Source: Prauserella isguenensis | GTDB lineage: Bacteria; Actinomycetota; Actinomycetes; Mycobacteriales; Pseudonocardiaceae | Assembly (NCBI RefSeq): GCF_014191605.1 | Contig: NZ_JACHWU010000001.1 | Coordinates: 930,001 to 994,000, forward strand | Reading direction: 5' to 3' | Length of the DNA stretch: 64,000 nucleotides | In this document: positions 26,175 through 35,421 of the stretch, piece after piece | Numbering within the stretch: position 1 is the stretch's first letter | How the letters are laid out: every line of letters starts with the position of its first letter | Translations under genes and position numbers: made by a program | Notes under the pieces: generated by a model | What the model was told of the DNA's origin: nothing | Databases searched by the model: none | The model's input: only the letters and a program-made list of their open reading frames with translations

Positions 26175-26233
26175 CGGTGGCTCCTCGCACGGGTGACTGC
26201 TGGTGCGCCCGCCACGATATCCGCACTCCGGTG

Positions 26234-26270
26234 CCCCCGAGGCGCACTTGCCCCAAGGCGCCCTTCCGGG
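26234..26270. repeat. Degenerate REP-like palindrome copy
   Basis: GCCCCCGAGGCGCACTTG followed by CCCCAAGGCGCCCTTCCGGG is a shortened and diverged copy of the family seen at 375-480 and 3387-3439. Here it lies between divergent genes, unlike most other copies, which lie at gene ends. Confidence 0.4.
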
Positions 26271-26299
26271 CCCACGCTCGTCCGGCTCCGCGGCCTAGT

Positions 26300-26335
26300 T
26301 GGCACGTTGCCAGTAAGTGCGGGTGGTCGTATCCT
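26300..26335 (+). promoter_or_regulatory. Promoter and palindromic operator of the aldehyde dehydrogenase gene
   Basis: TGGCA-CGT-TGCCA at 26300-26312 is a perfect palindrome that overlaps a -35-like TTGCCA (26307-26312). A -10, TATCCT, follows at 26330-26335 after about 17 bases, and the ATG begins seven bases later at 26343. Transcription would start on the start codon. The palindrome is well placed for a repressor. Confidence 0.5.
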
Positions 26336-26342
26336 CGTCGGC

Positions 26343-27812
26343 ATGACCACTGTGCTCACTGGCGAGACGTTCGAGTCGTTCGACCCGGCCACCGGCGAGG
26401 TCGTCGGTACCTATCCGGTGCACACCGCCGAACAGGTCCAGGCCGCCGTGGCCAAGGCTCGCGACGCCGCCGCCTGGTGGGAATCCCTGGGGTTCGCAGG
26501 CCGGGCCGAACGCCTGGCCGCCTGGCGCGCCGCGTTGGCCCAGCGCATGCCGGAGCTGGGCGCCGTCATCACCGAGGAGACCGGCAAGCCCGCCGGTGAC
26601 GCACAGCTCGAACTCGTCCTCGCCATCGAGCACCTGGCGTGGGCCGCCAAGCACGCGCGTAAGGTTCTCGGCCCGCAGCGTCGCGCGCCCGGTCTGCTGC
26701 TGTCGAACCAGGCGGCGACCGTCGAGTACCAGCCCCTCGGCGTCGTCGGCGTGATCGGACCGTGGAACTACCCGGTCTACACGCCGCTCGGTTCCGTCAG
26801 CTACGCACTCGCCGCGGGCAACGCCGTGGTGTTCAAACCGTCCGAGTTCACGCCCGGCGTCGGCAAGTGGCTCGTCGAGTCGTTCGCCGAAGCGGTGCCG
26901 GAACACCCGGTGCTCCAGCTCGTCACGGGCCTCGGCGAGACGGGGGCGGCGCTGACGAAGGCGGGTGTCGACAAGATCGCGTTCACCGGGTCGGCCGCCA
27001 CGGGCAAGAAGGTCATGGCGGCGGCCGCCGAGACGCTGACGCCCGTCGTCATCGAGGCGGGTGGCAAGGACCCGCTGCTCGTCGACGCCGATGCGGACCT
27101 CGACGCCGCCGCCGACGCCACCGTCTGGGGCGCGTTCTCGAACGCCGGGCAGACGTGCGCGGGCGTCGAGCGCGTCTACGTGCACGAGCGTGTCCACGAC
27201 GCGTTCGTCGCCAAGGTCGTCGCCAAGGCCGGGGCCGTCGACGCGGGGAAGCAGTACGGCCCGATGACCATGCCCGCGCAGCTCGATGTCGTCCGCAAAC
27301 ACATCGACGACGCGCTGGCCGCGGGTGGCAGGGCGCTGGTCGGCGGCCGTGACGCCGTGGGCGACCGGTACGTCGAGCCGACGGTCCTGGTCGACGTGCC
27401 GGAGGACTGCTCGGCGGTCCGTGAGGAGACGTTCGGCCCGACCGTGACCATCGCCAAGGTCGCCGACATGGACGAGGCCGTCGAGAAGGCCAACGACTCC
27501 GCCTACGGACTCGGGTCGACCGTGTTCTCCAAGGCACGCGGCATGGAGCTGGCGCGGCGGTTGCGCACCGGTCAGACGGCGATCAACGCGCCGCTGTCGT
27601 TCGCGGGCATCGCCTCGCTCCCGTTCGGTGGCAGCGGAGAGTCCGGGTTCGGCCGCATCCACGGCCCGGAGGGGCTGCGCGAGTTCGCCCGCCCCAAGGC
27701 CATCGCCCGTCAGCGGTTCACCGCCCCGATCGCGCTCACGTCGTTCGCGCGGTCGAAGAAGACCGAGGCGATCGTCGGCAAACTCATCGCCAAGCTGCAC
27801 GGCAAGGGCTGA
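26343..27812 (+). CDS. NAD(P)-dependent aldehyde dehydrogenase
   Basis: The 489-residue enzyme has all core motifs of the aldehyde dehydrogenase superfamily: GVVGVIGPWNYPVYTPLGSV (cofactor), the KPSEFTP lysine region, IAFTGSAATGKKV, VIEAGGKDPLLV with the catalytic Glu, and NAGQTCAGVERVYV with the catalytic Cys, ending GGSGESGFGRIHG. It oxidises an aldehyde to the acid. The sequence resembles the succinate-semialdehyde/long-chain group, but substrate assignment needs more. The promoter arrangement supports the ATG at 26343. It stands alone. Confidence 0.93.
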   Translation: MTTVLTGETFESFDPATGEVVGTYPVHTAEQVQAAVAKARDAAAWWESLGFAGRAERLAAWRAALAQRMPELGAVITEETGKPAGDAQLELVLAIEHLAWAAKHARKVLGPQRRAPGLLLSNQAATVEYQPLGVVGVIGPWNYPVYTPLGSVSYALAAGNAVVFKPSEFTPGVGKWLVESFAEAVPEHPVLQLVTGLGETGAALTKAGVDKIAFTGSAATGKKVMAAAAETLTPVVIEAGGKDPLLVDADADLDAAADATVWGAFSNAGQTCAGVERVYVHERVHDAFVAKVVAKAGAVDAGKQYGPMTMPAQLDVVRKHIDDALAAGGRALVGGRDAVGDRYVEPTVLVDVPEDCSAVREETFGPTVTIAKVADMDEAVEKANDSAYGLGSTVFSKARGMELARRLRTGQTAINAPLSFAGIASLPFGGSGESGFGRIHGPEGLREFARPKAIARQRFTAPIALTSFARSKKTEAIVGKLIAKLHGKG

Positions 27813-28206
27813 CAAGCCGGAGCAGCCGATCGCCCCGCCCGGTTCCGGCCCGCCGGTCCGCCGCCCGCCTGTGGATCGCCACCCGGCTACGGCGGCGGAC
27901 GTTGCGGACCTCGACGACCGAGCCCTCGAACCGACACGCCCCACGGCGGATCCGTCGCTGTGTGTCACCAAACGACGGTAGTCGTCCTCCGAATCAGTGA
28001 GTCCGACATCTCCGACGCAACCGACGGAATAGGCGCACGTCTTCCGACGTAGAAGTCGGTGTCGACCGACGGGCCGAGGGGCGTCGGGGGTCCCTCGGCC
28101 CCGAAGGTCGGCGCCGGCTGCCACTGGGTTACGCTGAACGGGCTATCCGACCTGCGGAAACGTTCTGTTGAACGCAGCGCTTTCGAGACGCAAGGAGCAG
28201 CCTGTC
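27813..28206. other. 394-base gene-free stretch before purS
   Basis: This stretch lies between the aldehyde dehydrogenase and purS. I see no gene, tRNA or strong terminator. The last 80 bases hold a -10-like TACGCT at 28130-28135 and an AAGGAG ribosome site at 28193-28198 for purS. A small inverted repeat (CTTCCGACGTAGAAG near 28042-28056) is the only other structure. Confidence 0.4.
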
Positions 28207-28446
28207 GTGGCCCGAGTAGTCGTCGACGTCATGCCCAAGCCCGAGATCCTCGACCCGCAGGGGCAGGCCGTCGCAGGCGCCCTCCCTCGGCTCGGGTTCG
28301 ACGGGGTGGCCGAAGTCCGTCAGGGCAAGCATTTCGAGCTCGAAGTCGACGACTCGGTCGACGACGACACGCTCGCGAAGATCGCCGAGGGTTTCCTCGC
28401 CAACCCCGTGATCGAGGACTGGACGATCCGGCGGGTGGACCAGTGA
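28207..28446 (+). CDS. purS: Phosphoribosylformylglycinamidine synthase, PurS subunit
   Basis: The 79-residue protein is the small structural subunit that joins PurL and PurQ so ammonia can pass between them. It reads [20 protein letters not shown], then [20 protein letters not shown], and ends [12 protein letters not shown], the full PurS pattern. The GTG at 28207 is nine bases after AAGGAG and gives the family start. Its stop overlaps the purQ start (GTGA), so the two are translated together. PurL is encoded 9 kb downstream. Confidence 0.95.
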   Translation: MARVVVDVMPKPEILDPQGQAVAGALPRLGFDGVAEVRQGKHFELEVDDSVDDDTLAKIAEGFLANPVIEDWTIRRVDQ

Positions 28447-29126
28447 CCGCTCGCATCGGCGTCATCACGTTCCCCGGCACGCTCGACGACGGCGACGCCG
28501 CCCGCGCGGTGCGGCATTCCGGTGCCGAGGCCGTCTCGCTGTGGCACGCCGACGCCGACCTCCACGGGGTCGACGCGGTCGTCGTGCCCGGCGGGTTCTC
28601 CTACGGCGACTACCTGCGCTGCGGCGCGATCGCCCGGTTCGCCCCCGCGATGACCTCGGTGATCGACGCCGCGGGCAAGGGCATGCCGGTGCTGGGCATC
28701 TGCAACGGCTTCCAGATCCTGTGCGAGGCGGGTCTGCTGCCGGGTGCGCTCGTGCGCAACGACAAGCTGCACTTCGTGTGCCGCGACCAGTGGTTGCGTG
28801 TCGAGAACACCACGACGTCGTGGAGCACGCGCTACGACTCGGGTGCCGAGGTGCTGATCCCGCTCAAGTCCGGTGAGGGCGGCTACATGGCCGACAAGCC
28901 CACGCTCGACCGCCTCGAAGGTGACGGGCGCGTGGTGTTCCGGTACGTCGGCGAGAACCCGAACGGCTCGCGGGGCGACATCGCGGGGATCGCGAGCGAG
29001 AGTGGCCGCATCGTCGGTCTCATGCCGCACCCGGAGCATGCGATCGATGCGCTCACCGGCCCGTCCGACGACGGCCTCGGCATGTTCTACTCCGCGCTCG
29101 ACGCGCTGGGCGCGGTCGCGGCCTGA
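28443..29126 (+). CDS. purQ: Phosphoribosylformylglycinamidine synthase, glutaminase subunit PurQ
   Basis: The 227-residue class I glutamine amidotransferase supplies ammonia for the FGAM synthase step. It has [20 protein letters not shown], the nucleophile Cys in [10 protein letters not shown] and the His-Glu pair in LMPHPEHAI. Length fits the small PurQ of the PurSQL type. The GTG at 28443 overlaps the purS stop. The next gene is convergent, so purSQ ends the unit. Confidence 0.97.
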   Translation: MTARIGVITFPGTLDDGDAARAVRHSGAEAVSLWHADADLHGVDAVVVPGGFSYGDYLRCGAIARFAPAMTSVIDAAGKGMPVLGICNGFQILCEAGLLPGALVRNDKLHFVCRDQWLRVENTTTSWSTRYDSGAEVLIPLKSGEGGYMADKPTLDRLEGDGRVVFRYVGENPNGSRGDIAGIASESGRIVGLMPHPEHAIDALTGPSDDGLGMFYSALDALGAVAA

Positions 29127-29153
29127 ACCGCGGCACCAGGGAGATCCGCCGCG

Positions 29154-30908
29154 TCACGTCGTCGCGGCGTCCTGAGCGGAGGCGGTTCGAACCAGTCGCG
29201 CGTAGGGCCCGTCGGCGTCGAGCAGCTCGGTGTGACTGCCCAGTTCGCTGATACGTCCGTCCTCGACGACGGCGACGCGGTCGGCGGCGGCCGCGGTGTG
29301 CAACCGGTGCGCGATCGCGATCACGGTGCGCCCCTCCAGAACCCGCGCGAGGGTGCGTTCGAGATCCCTCGCCGAGGACGTGTCGAGCAGCGACGTGGCC
29401 TCGTCCAGCACGAGCGTGTGCGGATCCGCGAGCACCACCCGTGCGAGCGCGAGTTGCTGTGCGACGGCCGCCGGCACCGCGTGGGCGCCCGTTCCGACAG
29501 TGGTGTCCAGCCCGTCGGGCAGCGCGGCCGCCCAGCGGTCGCCGCCCACGGCGCGCAACGCATCCCACAGCCGCTCGTCGGTCCACGAGCCGTCGCCGGG
29601 AAGCGTCAGATTGTCCCGTAGTGTGCCCGCGAAGACGTGCTGTTCCTGCGTCAGCAACAGGACCTCCCCACGGAGTACGTCGTCGGCGAGTCCCGACACC
29701 TCGGAACCGCCGATCGTCACCGAACCGCGCGTCGGCGCGGAGATCCCCGCGAGCAGCCTGCCGAGCGTCGATTTCCCCGCTCCCGACGGTCCGACGATCG
29801 CCAGCCGCTGCCCGCGCGGCACCCGCAGGTCCATACCGCGGAGCACCTCCCTGCCGGGGGCGTAGCTGAAATGCACGTCGCGGAGGTCGATGTCCCTGCC
29901 GCTGGGCGCGGCCGCGGTGCGTTCGTCGTCGGGGGCCTGCACACCGAGCACCCTGCGCAGGGCCGTTCCGGCGACGGCCACGTCCTCGAACCACCACAGC
30001 AGCTCGTCCATCGGCGTGGCGAGCGCCTGGATGTACAGCACCATCGTGGCGATCGTGCCCAGCTCGACGAGCCCTTGCGCGTAGGCCCAGCCGCCGAGGG
30101 CCAGTGTCGCCGCGATCGGCAACGTGTGCGACAGCTCGAGGAACGGTGTCCACCGGGTCTGCATCAGCCGCAGCCGTCGTTCTCCCCGGAGTGCGGTCTG
30201 CAGGCTGGTCTCACCGGTGCGTTCGCGGTGGCCGGTCAGGCCGAACGCCTCGGTGGTCCGCGCGCCTTCCGCCGTTTCGTGGGTCGTCGAGTGCAGCACC
30301 GCCCACGACCGGAGCATGCGCGCGATGACGTCGGGCGCCCGCCGCAGATACCAGCGGGTCGGGAAGTACACCACCGCGGCCGCGACGAGCAGGGCGAGCG
30401 CCAACAGTGGTGACGTCGCGATCATCGCGACGGTCGTGATCGACAGCGTCAGTGCCGACGTCGTGATCGTCGGCACCGCGTTGCGGACGGCGTGGTCGAT
30501 CCGGTCGACGTCGGAGGTCGCCCTGCTGAGCAGGTCGCCCGTGCCCGCGGTCTCGATGTCGCTCAGCGGCAACCGCAGTGCCTGGCCGATGAGGCCTTCG
30601 CGTGCTCCGGCGACGATGCGTTCACCGAGCATGCCGATGCGTGCGCGGGCCGCCTTGCTGAGGGCGGCCTGCACGACGAGTGCCGCGACGAACACGAGCG
30701 CGAGGACGTCGATCTCCCCGGTGTCGCCGCCCGCGGTGACGTGGTCGACGAGCGTGCCGAGGATCTGCGGCCCCGCGATCCCCGCCACCGTCGCGACGGT
30801 GAACAGTCCTGCGGCGACCAGGAACGCTCCGCGGTGCTGCCGCAGCGTGCCGCGCAGCCAGTTCCGCGTGGCGGCACGGGACGCCAGCGGCAGCGTGCTC
30901 GGGATCAT
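29154..30908 (-). CDS. ABC exporter half-transporter, subunit with intact Walker A and degenerate signature motif
   Basis: The 584-residue protein has a six-helix ABC membrane domain (about residues 1-315) and an ATPase domain. Walker A is intact (VGPSGAGKST), as are the Walker B ending LVLDEATSLLD and the H-loop IAIAHRL. The signature LSGGQ is replaced by AHAVPAAVAQQLALARV. The partner encoded upstream lacks Walker A but keeps the signature. Together they would make a heterodimer with one good and one dead ATP site, as in the TmrAB/BmrCD type. Stop and start of the two genes overlap (ATGA). The substrate is unknown. The start at 30908 is set by the overlap. Confidence 0.88.
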   Translation of the reverse strand: MIPSTLPLASRAATRNWLRGTLRQHRGAFLVAAGLFTVATVAGIAGPQILGTLVDHVTAGGDTGEIDVLALVFVAALVVQAALSKAARARIGMLGERIVAGAREGLIGQALRLPLSDIETAGTGDLLSRATSDVDRIDHAVRNAVPTITTSALTLSITTVAMIATSPLLALALLVAAAVVYFPTRWYLRRAPDVIARMLRSWAVLHSTTHETAEGARTTEAFGLTGHRERTGETSLQTALRGERRLRLMQTRWTPFLELSHTLPIAATLALGGWAYAQGLVELGTIATMVLYIQALATPMDELLWWFEDVAVAGTALRRVLGVQAPDDERTAAAPSGRDIDLRDVHFSYAPGREVLRGMDLRVPRGQRLAIVGPSGAGKSTLGRLLAGISAPTRGSVTIGGSEVSGLADDVLRGEVLLLTQEQHVFAGTLRDNLTLPGDGSWTDERLWDALRAVGGDRWAAALPDGLDTTVGTGAHAVPAAVAQQLALARVVLADPHTLVLDEATSLLDTSSARDLERTLARVLEGRTVIAIAHRLHTAAAADRVAVVEDGRISELGSHTELLDADGPYARLVRTASAQDAATT

Positions 30909-32587
30909 CGGTTCGACACCTCCGTGGCCGCGTCCGCGTCGCCGAGCGTCAGATCGCCGAGCGTCAGGTCGTCGGCGGTCACGACGCGGTCGGCCACCGC
31001 GGCCCACAGCGCACTCTGCGCGAACACGACCGTCGTCCTTCCCCGTCGCAGCGTCGCGACGCGTTCGGTGATGCGGGCCTCGGTGTGGGCGTCGACCGCC
31101 GATGTGGGTTCGTCGAGCACGAGGACGTCGGCGTCGGTCACGAGGGCGCGCGCGAGGCTGAGCCGCTGACGCTGGCCACCCGACACCTCACGTCCGCGTT
31201 CGCCGATGTACTCCCCGAGCCCCTCCGGAAGGCCGGCCAGGATGTCATCGGCGTCGGCCGCCCAGAGCGCCTTGTCGACATCACCATCACGCCGGCGAGT
31301 CGCGTCGAGTTCGTCGGCGAGGATTCCGGAGAACCACACGTCCTGGTTGTGGGCGTAGACGACGCGTTCGCGCAGCTCGGCGAGCCCTACTCGGTCGGTC
31401 GGGATACCGGACAGCAGCGCGGGTGCGCCGTCGCCGGTGAATCTGCTCAGCCGCTCCATGATCGCTTCGGCGTGCTCGCCCGTATCGACGACGGTGAGTT
31501 CGCCCGCAGCCGCCGTCAGCCCGGTGGTGGGGTCAGCCACGTCGAGCGGCCCGTCGGGCAGCGTGGCGGGGTGCTCGGGCTCGGGAAGTTGCCTGCGCAG
31601 GGACAGTAGCCTGCACACCTTCGCCGCCGACACCAACGCCGAGGCCAGGTCGCCGGTGGCCATGGTCGCGGTTGTCACCGGGATCGCGAGAAACGCCGAG
31701 GCGCCGTAGAACGCGACGAGCTCGCCCGCCGTGATGTCGCCTGCCACCGCGAGCCGCGCGCCCAGCCAGGTGATCGCCGTGGTGACGAGGCCGGGCAGCA
31801 CCACCTCTGCGGCCGCGAGCCACGACTGTGCTCGCGCCACGCCCATCCCCGTGTCGCGCACATGGCCGCTCGCGGCGCGGAACCGCTCGCCGAACTGCCG
31901 CTCGCCGCCGACGCCGCGCAGGATCCGCAGCCCGGACACCACGTCCGCGCCGACCGCGCTCATCGCCGATCGCCGCTGGCGCTGCGCGTCGACCTTGCGC
32001 TGGATCGGCGCGACGAGTGGACCGATCCCGGCCACTGCCAGCGGTACGCCGACCAGTGCCACTCCTGCCAGTAGTGGTGAGTAACTCAGCAGCGCGACCC
32101 CCACGGCGAGGAACGCCACGACCGAACCCAACAGTCGCCCCGACACCTCGAACACGTTGCCGACGCGGCTCAGGTCCGACGAGGAGATCGCCAGCACCTC
32201 GCCCGAACTGGCCTGCGCCCGCAGGGAGCCGCCGAGCCGCGCGACGTGTGTCGCCACGAGTCGCTGCGTCGTCGACGCGCCGTGCAACCACATGCCGACG
32301 ACGGCGAACATCAGCGCGCCTCCGAACACCGCCTGGCCCACACCGATCCCGACGATCAGCGCGAGCCTGCCGACGAGCTCGGCGGTATCGGCGCCCGCGA
32401 TGCCGCGGTCGATCGCATCGCCGACCACGAGCGGCAGGAACGCGCCCGGCACGAGCCACACCGCGCCGAGTACGGCCGCCGACGCCGCGAGCCACGGTCG
32501 CGCACCGAGCACGGCCAGCAGGAAACGCAGCGGGGTCGGCCGCTGCGGGAGTGCCACGTCGGGCGCGGGGTACGGCTTGGTGAGCAC
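30905..32587 (-). CDS. ABC exporter half-transporter, subunit with degenerate Walker A and intact signature motif
   Basis: The 560-residue protein has the ABC exporter membrane domain (about residues 25-300) and an ATPase domain. Where Walker A should be, the sequence reads ELTVVDTGEHAEAIMERL, so P-loop glycine and lysine are absent. The signature VSGGQRQRLSLARAL and Walker B VLVLDEPTSAVD are intact. The H-loop His is replaced by Gln (VVFAQSALWA). Its signature would complete the site of the partner subunit. This gene is first in the two-gene operon, from a GTG at 32587. Confidence 0.88.
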   Translation of the reverse strand: MLTKPYPAPDVALPQRPTPLRFLLAVLGARPWLAASAAVLGAVWLVPGAFLPLVVGDAIDRGIAGADTAELVGRLALIVGIGVGQAVFGGALMFAVVGMWLHGASTTQRLVATHVARLGGSLRAQASSGEVLAISSSDLSRVGNVFEVSGRLLGSVVAFLAVGVALLSYSPLLAGVALVGVPLAVAGIGPLVAPIQRKVDAQRQRRSAMSAVGADVVSGLRILRGVGGERQFGERFRAASGHVRDTGMGVARAQSWLAAAEVVLPGLVTTAITWLGARLAVAGDITAGELVAFYGASAFLAIPVTTATMATGDLASALVSAAKVCRLLSLRRQLPEPEHPATLPDGPLDVADPTTGLTAAAGELTVVDTGEHAEAIMERLSRFTGDGAPALLSGIPTDRVGLAELRERVVYAHNQDVWFSGILADELDATRRRDGDVDKALWAADADDILAGLPEGLGEYIGERGREVSGGQRQRLSLARALVTDADVLVLDEPTSAVDAHTEARITERVATLRRGRTTVVFAQSALWAAVADRVVTADDLTLGDLTLGDADAATEVSNR

Positions 32588-32687
32588 GTGGCATCACGTT
32601 ACGAACGACCCGTGCGGATGGCGAGCGAGTTTCCCGGGGAGGGGCGGTCGATCGGCGGAGCGCCCCGCGCGTCGTCGCGCTCGGGGT

Positions 32688-33410
32688 CTACTCCGCGTTC
32701 GACGCGCCGGGGGCCGTCGCGGCCTGAACCGGCACGGGCGGCACCCCGAGTAGCTTCGGCAGGTCCGCCACGCTCGGCAGTAGGTGCGTGTGAGCCACCG
32801 CGCCGAGGTCGGTCGCGGTGTACCCGCCGGTCAGTACGCCGATGACCATGCCGGCGCCCGCGTTGTTCCCCGCCTCGAGGTCGCGGCGGGTGTCGCCGGC
32901 GACCACGACGTCCGCCATGGCGTGCACACCGGCACGTTCCATGGCACGGAAGATCATGTAGGGCGCCGGCCGTCCCGCGGGCACGTCGTCGACGCACACG
33001 ACGGTGTCGAGCACGTCCTGGTCCCAGCCCAGGCCGCGGAGGAGGTCGTCCACCACGACGCCGTCGAACCCGGTCGTCAGCGCCACCTTGACCCCGGCGG
33101 ATCGCAACGCGGCGAGCGCCTCGGGAACGCCGGGCAGCGGTGTGGGCGGCGTCGCGCGGTAGGCCGCGTCGAGCCTGGCCCGGAAATCCGCGAACCCGGA
33201 GTCCACAACGGACACCTCGGGAGCGCTTCCGGTGGTTTCCTGCAACAGGCCCGCGATCGCTTCCCGCTTGTCGGCACCCATCCAGCGCCCGACGTCCGCT
33301 CGGGACGGTGAACCACCGGCGGCACGGACAGCCTCCTCCAGCGCGGTATAGACGGCGCCGTGTTCCTCGACGGTGGTGCCTGCGATGTCCAGTACGGCGA
33401 GTGCGGTCAC
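32688..33410 (-). CDS. Phosphonatase-like HAD hydrolase
   Basis: The 240-residue protein resembles phosphonoacetaldehyde hydrolase (PhnX). It has LDIAGTTVEEHG, with the nucleophile Asp8, and a cap segment RWMGADKREAI in which Lys48 corresponds to the Schiff-base lysine of PhnX. HAD motifs LTTGFDG and VAGDTRRDLEAGNNAGAG follow. The family (TIGR03351) is known to occur with the FAD enzyme TIGR03364, as here. It would split a phosphonoaldehyde, releasing phosphate. Its start overlaps the stop of the GntR gene (GTGA), so both share a transcript divergent from the FAD enzyme. Confidence 0.85.
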   Translation of the reverse strand: MTALAVLDIAGTTVEEHGAVYTALEEAVRAAGGSPSRADVGRWMGADKREAIAGLLQETTGSAPEVSVVDSGFADFRARLDAAYRATPPTPLPGVPEALAALRSAGVKVALTTGFDGVVVDDLLRGLGWDQDVLDTVVCVDDVPAGRPAPYMIFRAMERAGVHAMADVVVAGDTRRDLEAGNNAGAGMVIGVLTGGYTATDLGAVAHTHLLPSVADLPKLLGVPPVPVQAATAPGASNAE

Positions 33411-34156
33411 GACGCCGACCTCCAGTTCCTGGCGAGTGTGGGGTGTGCTCGTTGGGAGTTCTCGATGGCGAAGCCGACGAGTTCGGGGCGGTACCGGTCG
33501 TCGGAGTACTCCACGGGCGTGCCGTCGCTGCCGGTCGCCCTGCGGTGCTCCCGTAGCAGCGGCGCGCCACGCGTGATGCCGAGTAGCTCGCTGTCGGTTT
33601 CGTCGGCCGCCACGGCGTCCACGAGGTGGCGCGCGAGACTCATGTCGACGCCCGCTTCGCCGAGGTAGGCGTAGATCGAGCCGGAGTCGCAGTCGTAGTC
33701 GAACAGCAACCGGCCCACGGGTTCGATGAACGTCGTGCGCTCGATCATCGTCGGTGTCTCGTCGATGAACCGGAGCCGTAGCAGCTCCACGACGGGTTCA
33801 CCCTCGTCCAGCTGCAGCGCGTCTGCTATCTCCGCCGACGCCGGCCTGCGCGCGACCTCGAGCGTGCGCTGGCCCGGCGTGCGACCCAGGCCGTGCACCC
33901 AGCTCGAGAACGACAGGAACGTCTCGAACGGCTGGCTCAGCACCTGCCGGCGGACGACGGGAGGCTTGCCGCGGCCACCGCCGACCATGCCTTCCGTGCG
34001 CAGGGTCGCAAGGGCCTGTCGTACCGGTCCTCGCGAAGCTTCCCACTGTGCGCACAACTGTGATTCGGACGGAAGCGGGGCGCCCACGGGCAGTTCTCCC
34101 GAGGAGATCAGGCGGCGCAGGTCGGCGGCGATCTTCTCGTGCAGGGGCGTCTCCAT
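33407..34156 (-). CDS. GntR-family regulator with UTRA domain, probable phosphonate regulator
   Basis: The 249-residue protein has an N-terminal winged helix-turn-helix (PLHEKIAADLRRLISSGELP, LPSESQLCAQWEASRGPVRQ) and a C-terminal UTRA ligand-binding domain typical of the HutC subfamily (VARRPASAEIADALQL onward). Its position between phosphonate genes and the divergent FAD-transporter operon suggests that it controls both, probably responding to a phosphonate metabolite. A TATAGT (minus strand, 34164-34169) just upstream of the ATG at 34156 suggests a leaderless transcript. The ligand is not known. Confidence 0.9.
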   Translation of the reverse strand: METPLHEKIAADLRRLISSGELPVGAPLPSESQLCAQWEASRGPVRQALATLRTEGMVGGGRGKPPVVRRQVLSQPFETFLSFSSWVHGLGRTPGQRTLEVARRPASAEIADALQLDEGEPVVELLRLRFIDETPTMIERTTFIEPVGRLLFDYDCDSGSIYAYLGEAGVDMSLARHLVDAVAADETDSELLGITRGAPLLREHRRATGSDGTPVEYSDDRYRPELVGFAIENSQRAHPTLARNWRSAS

Positions 34157-34264
34157 GAAGGTGACTATACATGTGGTGCTGTGGTTTAACCGATGGTGAA
34201 CAGCGAAAATACAACCAACGTAGACGATTGACGTGCTGATTCCCCGTCGAGCACCTTGCTTGTC
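34157..34264. promoter_or_regulatory. Divergent control region of the phosphonate cluster
   Basis: These 108 bases separate the GntR gene from the FAD oxidoreductase gene. TATAGT on the minus strand (34164-34169) fits a -10 for the regulator. Toward the other side TTGACG (about 34229) is a -35-like hexamer. The stretch is AT-richer than its surroundings and is the probable GntR binding region. I cannot define an operator sequence with confidence. Confidence 0.45.
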
Positions 34265-35383
34265 ATGACAAGTGGTTCGGTGCTCGGCACGGCGGACGTC
34301 GTCGTGATCGGGGCGGGAGTCGTCGGGCTCGCGCATGCATACGAGGCGGCGGAACGGGGCCTGTCGGTCGCCGTCGTCGAGCGGGACGCACGGGCGATCG
34401 GCGCGTCCGTCCGCAACTTCGGACACGGCTGCATCACCGCGCAGGACGGGCAGGCGCTCGACTACGCACTCGCCTCTCGTCCCGTATGGCTGCGGCTGGC
34501 CGAGGAGTGCGGGTTCCGCATCTCCGATGCGGGCACGGTCGTCGTCGCCCGCGCGGACGACGAGTACGCACTGCTCGCCGAACTCGCAGAGCGCAGGGAC
34601 GGTCAGGTCGACCTCCTCGACGCGCGCGGAGTCCGCGATCGCGTCGAGGTGGACGGTGCCGTGGGCGGAGCCCTGTTGCCGCTCGACATCCGCGTCGACC
34701 CGCGTGAGGCCGTGCACGCGCTCGCGGCCTCACTCGCCGACCGCGGGGTGACGTTCCACTGGTCCACCACGGCACACACGATCGGCACTGCCGAGGTCGG
34801 CACGAGCAGAGGCGTCCTGCGGGCCCGCCACGTCGTTGTCGCTGTCGGACACGACGTCGACCGGCATTTCCCCGCGCTCGCCGAGAAACGCGACGTCGAA
34901 CGGTGTTCACTGCACATGCTGCGGGTGGCCGATCCGCACGGACGTGACGTCGACAGCGCTGTGCTGACCGGCTTCTCGATGCTGCGATACCGCGCCTTCG
35001 CCGCGTGCCCGAGTCACGCGGCCGTGCGCTCCCGGCTGAACCGTGAGCACCCGGGCCTCGTCGACGCAGGGCTGAACCTGATGTTCACCCAGCTCCCGTG
35101 CGGTGACCTGACCATCGGTGACACCCACAGCTACCAGGCCACGGTGTCGCCGTACCGCGCGGAAACCCTCGACGAGCTCGTCCTCGCCGAGACCGCGCGG
35201 TTGCTGGGTGTGCGGTCGCTGACCGTGCGCGAACGGTGGACCGGCGTGTACGCGTCGGCGCCCGAACCATTCCTGGTCGAGACCCCGTGCGCCGGCGTCC
35301 GCGTCGTCGCCGTGACGTCCGGCATCGGCATGACGACCGCGTTCGGATTGGCTCCGGCCGTGCTCGACGACCTTCTCGCATGA
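34265..35383 (+). CDS. FAD-dependent oxidoreductase of the phosphonate-associated clade
   Basis: The 372-residue protein has an N-terminal FAD-binding fold (DVVVIGAGVVGLAHAYEAAE) and the DAO-type substrate domain, ending TSGIGMTTAFGLAPAVLDDL. Length, start (MTSGSVLGTADVVVIG) and location match TIGR03364, a clade linked to the PhnX-like family. Established knowledge suggests oxidative removal of the amine from a 2-aminoethylphosphonate derivative, so it could stand in for the transaminase PhnW. The ATG at 34265 is chosen because an earlier in-frame codon adds only MLV. It begins an operon with the transporter genes. Confidence 0.85.
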   Translation: MTSGSVLGTADVVVIGAGVVGLAHAYEAAERGLSVAVVERDARAIGASVRNFGHGCITAQDGQALDYALASRPVWLRLAEECGFRISDAGTVVVARADDEYALLAELAERRDGQVDLLDARGVRDRVEVDGAVGGALLPLDIRVDPREAVHALAASLADRGVTFHWSTTAHTIGTAEVGTSRGVLRARHVVVAVGHDVDRHFPALAEKRDVERCSLHMLRVADPHGRDVDSAVLTGFSMLRYRAFAACPSHAAVRSRLNREHPGLVDAGLNLMFTQLPCGDLTIGDTHSYQATVSPYRAETLDELVLAETARLLGVRSLTVRERWTGVYASAPEPFLVETPCAGVRVVAVTSGIGMTTAFGLAPAVLDDLLA

Positions 35384-35421
35384 CGCCCTGTCAGCTCCCC
35401 GTCCCCAAGGAGAGAACCCCC

